Positions 5,434 through 5,602 of a stretch of 5,602 bases of DNA are shown here, in pieces. The notes beneath the pieces are model-generated. The model was not told the origin of the DNA. It did not search any database and worked only from the letters and a program-made list of their open reading frames with translations. Every line of letters begins with the position of its first letter. The stretch's first letter is position 1. The DNA comes from an uncultured Prevotella sp. Its GTDB lineage: Bacteria > Bacteroidota > Bacteroidia > Bacteroidales > Bacteroidaceae. The position numbers and the translations under genes are program-made. Where the stretch lies: assembly GCA_937906765.1 (NCBI GenBank), contig CALCUV010000322.1, positions 1-5,602 on the forward strand, written 5' to 3'.

Positions 5434-5602
5434 ATGAAAGATGTAATTCTCTCTATAGCCGGAAAACCTGGCTTGTATCGCCTCGTTGCACAAGGCAACA
5501 ACAACCTCATCGTTGAAACTATCGACGCACAGAAGAAGCGCACCGTAGCAGGAACTCGCGAACGCGTGACTTCACTTAACGATGTGTGCATGTACACAGA
5601 AG
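5434..5602 (+). CDS. DUF5606 family protein, N-terminal part (cut by window edge)
   Basis: From ATG 5434 the frame is open for 56 codons to the right edge. It begins MKDVILSIAGKPGLYRLVAQ and continues NNNLIVETIDAQKKRTVAG, then RERVTSLNDVCMYTE. The opening pattern (ILSIAGKPGLYRLV, then LIVETID, a basic loop, and VTSLNDVCMYT) matches my memory of the Bacteroidetes family DUF5606. It is a small conserved cytoplasmic protein of unknown function with no signal peptide. The start is supported by the family-typical N-terminus and by the -7 box 37 bp upstream. It is divergent from the lipoprotein gene, and its downstream partners are outside the window. A minus-strand frame over the same bases is a shadow. 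Confidence 0.8.
   Translation, partial: MKDVILSIAGKPGLYRLVAQGNNNLIVETIDAQKKRTVAGTRERVTSLNDVCMYTE

Noticed and set aside
5249..5437. GTG-started 62-residue plus-strand frame
   Set aside because: It has no recognisable motif, crosses the palindrome and -7 box, and ends inside the DUF5606 start; it is probably accidental.

Overview
The window looks like chromosomal DNA of a member of the Bacteroidales, plausibly Prevotellaceae. The reasons are an HtpG with a Bacteroidales-like sequence, a stand-alone MnmD-type tRNA methyltransferase, the start of a DUF5606 protein (a family known from Bacteroidetes), and three promoters carrying the Bacteroidetes -7 box TAnnTTTG (metH, lipoprotein, DUF5606). 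Four genes are on the minus strand and a fifth, cut by the right edge, points the other way.

Layout: positions 1-973 hold the N-terminal homocysteine-binding half of cobalamin-dependent methionine synthase (metH, minus strand, running off the left edge). The reading frame enters an array of 7-bp GTTAACC-like repeats at the window edge. Positions 974-1200 hold the metH promoter and a strong 14-bp hairpin whose T tail points the wrong way for either neighbour. Positions 1201-3277 hold htpG (Hsp90), split into two reading frames: a 66-residue start with the catalytic Glu and Asn, and the remaining 612 residues. The break falls inside the ATP-binding domain. Upstream of htpG (3314-3332) lies a textbook sigma-54 -24/-12 promoter. 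Positions 3396-3435 form the terminator of mnmD (3443-4108). Next comes an AT-rich unrecognised lipoprotein gene (4145-4963). The divergent intergenic region 4964-5433 is dense in signals: a -7 box for the lipoprotein, three 21-bp direct repeats with a LytTR-like core, a possible branched RNA fold, an 18-bp palindrome, and a -7 box for the DUF5606 gene beginning at 5434.

The genes are mostly housekeeping (methionine synthesis, protein folding, tRNA wobble modification) and each seems to have its own control signals rather than forming one operon. I see no mobile element, CRISPR array, tRNA or rRNA. I see no complete new multi-gene system. The observations most worth a second look are the broken htpG behind an intact sigma-54 promoter, the 21-bp operator-like array, and the heptamer repeats inside metH.
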